DNA from: Stenotrophomonas sp.
GTDB lineage: Bacteria > Pseudomonadota > Gammaproteobacteria > Xanthomonadales > Xanthomonadaceae
Reading direction: 5' to 3'
Assembly: GCA_003525885.1 (NCBI GenBank)
Contig: DQIG01000243.1
Span: 6,473 to 11,915, forward strand
Length of the DNA stretch: 5,443 nucleotides
The notes under the pieces were generated by a model. It was not told where the DNA came from and ran no database searches. It saw only the letters and a list, made by a program, of their open reading frames with translations. The position numbers were made by a program, and so were the translations under genes. Below are positions 5,300 to 5,443 of this stretch, piece by piece. Numbering within the stretch: position 1 is the stretch's first letter; the number at the start of each line of letters is the position of its first letter.

Positions 5300-5342
5300 T
5301 GGGGTCAGATCCGTTTTGCTACGGAAAACGGATCTGACCCCA
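5300..5342. repeat. Long perfect inverted repeat (18-bp stem, 7-base loop)
   Basis: The left arm TGGGGTCAGATCCGTTTT (5300-5317) and its exact complement (5325-5342) flank the loop GCTACGG. Palindromes with the same GGGGTCAGATCC / GGATCTGACCCC ends are, from memory, dispersed between genes in Stenotrophomonas and Xanthomonas and recall REP-type elements mobilised by REP-associated tyrosine transposases. There is no T-run after either end, so it is not a standard terminator. The loop region can form a competing CCGT/ACGG stem (5311-5314 with 5321-5324). Confidence 0.8.
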
Positions 5343-5379
5343 TGCGATGAAATCGAATATTTCGAGATCCGAGACACAT

Positions 5380-5403
5380 GAGCCGAGCGTGGCTCGGCTC
5401 TAC
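5380..5403 (-). repeat. SMAG-type GTAG palindrome, reverse orientation
   Basis: On the minus strand GTAG (5403-5400, sharing its G with the arm) leads into GAGCCGAGC, a 3-base loop and GCTCGGCTC: a perfect 9-bp stem. GTAGAGCCGAGC is, as I remember it, the most typical SMAG sequence. Its stem sequence differs from the ATCCACGC type at 3533 and 5267, so it belongs to another subgroup. Confidence 0.8.
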
Positions 5404-5443
5404 AGAAGAGCGGGCAGCTCGCAGAAATCTGTCGAAGGCGGGG

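Larger units (their letters stand above)
5258..5443. other. Right-edge intergenic region with three palindromes
   Basis: No gene was found in this 186 bp. It contains a SMAG copy (5267-5288), the long 18-bp-stem palindrome (5300-5342), a small A+T-rich dyad TCGAATATTTCGA (5353-5365) and a second SMAG copy in the other orientation (5380-5403). The AraC promoter must lie here or beyond. The A+T-rich stretch around 5350-5365 is the likeliest place but no clear -10/-35 boxes are seen. The last 40 bases show nothing recognisable. Confidence 0.55.

Noticed and set aside
5258..5377. 40-residue N-terminal extension of the AraC regulator
   Set aside because: The extra codons translate the long palindrome and the SMAG element and have no family similarity. 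They are open only by chance.

Overview
The window looks like chromosomal DNA of Stenotrophomonas (probably the S. maltophilia group) or a close Xanthomonadaceae relative. The evidence is very high G+C coding sequence, short GTAG-headed palindromes of the SMAG type beside genes, a near-consensus LexA box of the Xanthomonadaceae form (TTAG-N6-TACTA), and protein sequences that match what I remember from this genus. There are six real genes, one of them cut by the left edge. There are no rRNA or tRNA genes, CRISPR arrays, insertion sequences or phage genes.

Layout: (1) Positions 1-591 (minus) hold imuA, the first gene of the SOS mutagenesis cassette, running off the left end where imuB and dnaE2 would be expected. 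Its upstream region (592-777) carries the LexA box at 718-733. (2) A hairpin at 778-797 separates this from a minus-strand group transcribed towards imuA: a LysR-type regulator (2597-3502), a cytosolic DsbA-family thioredoxin-fold protein with a CGWC motif (1854-2504), and an exported cyclase-family (KynB-like) metal hydrolase (811-1818). (3) Divergent from the LysR gene is a plus-strand membrane protein of the fatty acid hydroxylase/sterol desaturase family (3677-4567). (4) Convergent with that, 9 bp away, is a minus-strand AraC-type regulator (4577-5257). (5) The right edge (5258-5443) has no gene but holds three inverted repeats: two SMAG-type elements and an 18-bp perfect-stem palindrome.

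How the genes may work together: imuA belongs to damage-induced translesion synthesis, controlled by LexA and unrelated to its neighbours. The LysR regulator probably controls the oxidoreductase/hydrolase pair, or the divergent desaturase-like gene, or both. The substrate is not evident from sequence. The AraC regulator has no obvious target here.

I did not find a clearly new biological system. The observations most worth a second look are the LexA-controlled imuA leader with no lexA2 next to it, two SMAG hairpins placed upstream of two unrelated regulator genes with an ATG in each loop that would create false N-termini, and the long palindrome in the AraC upstream region.
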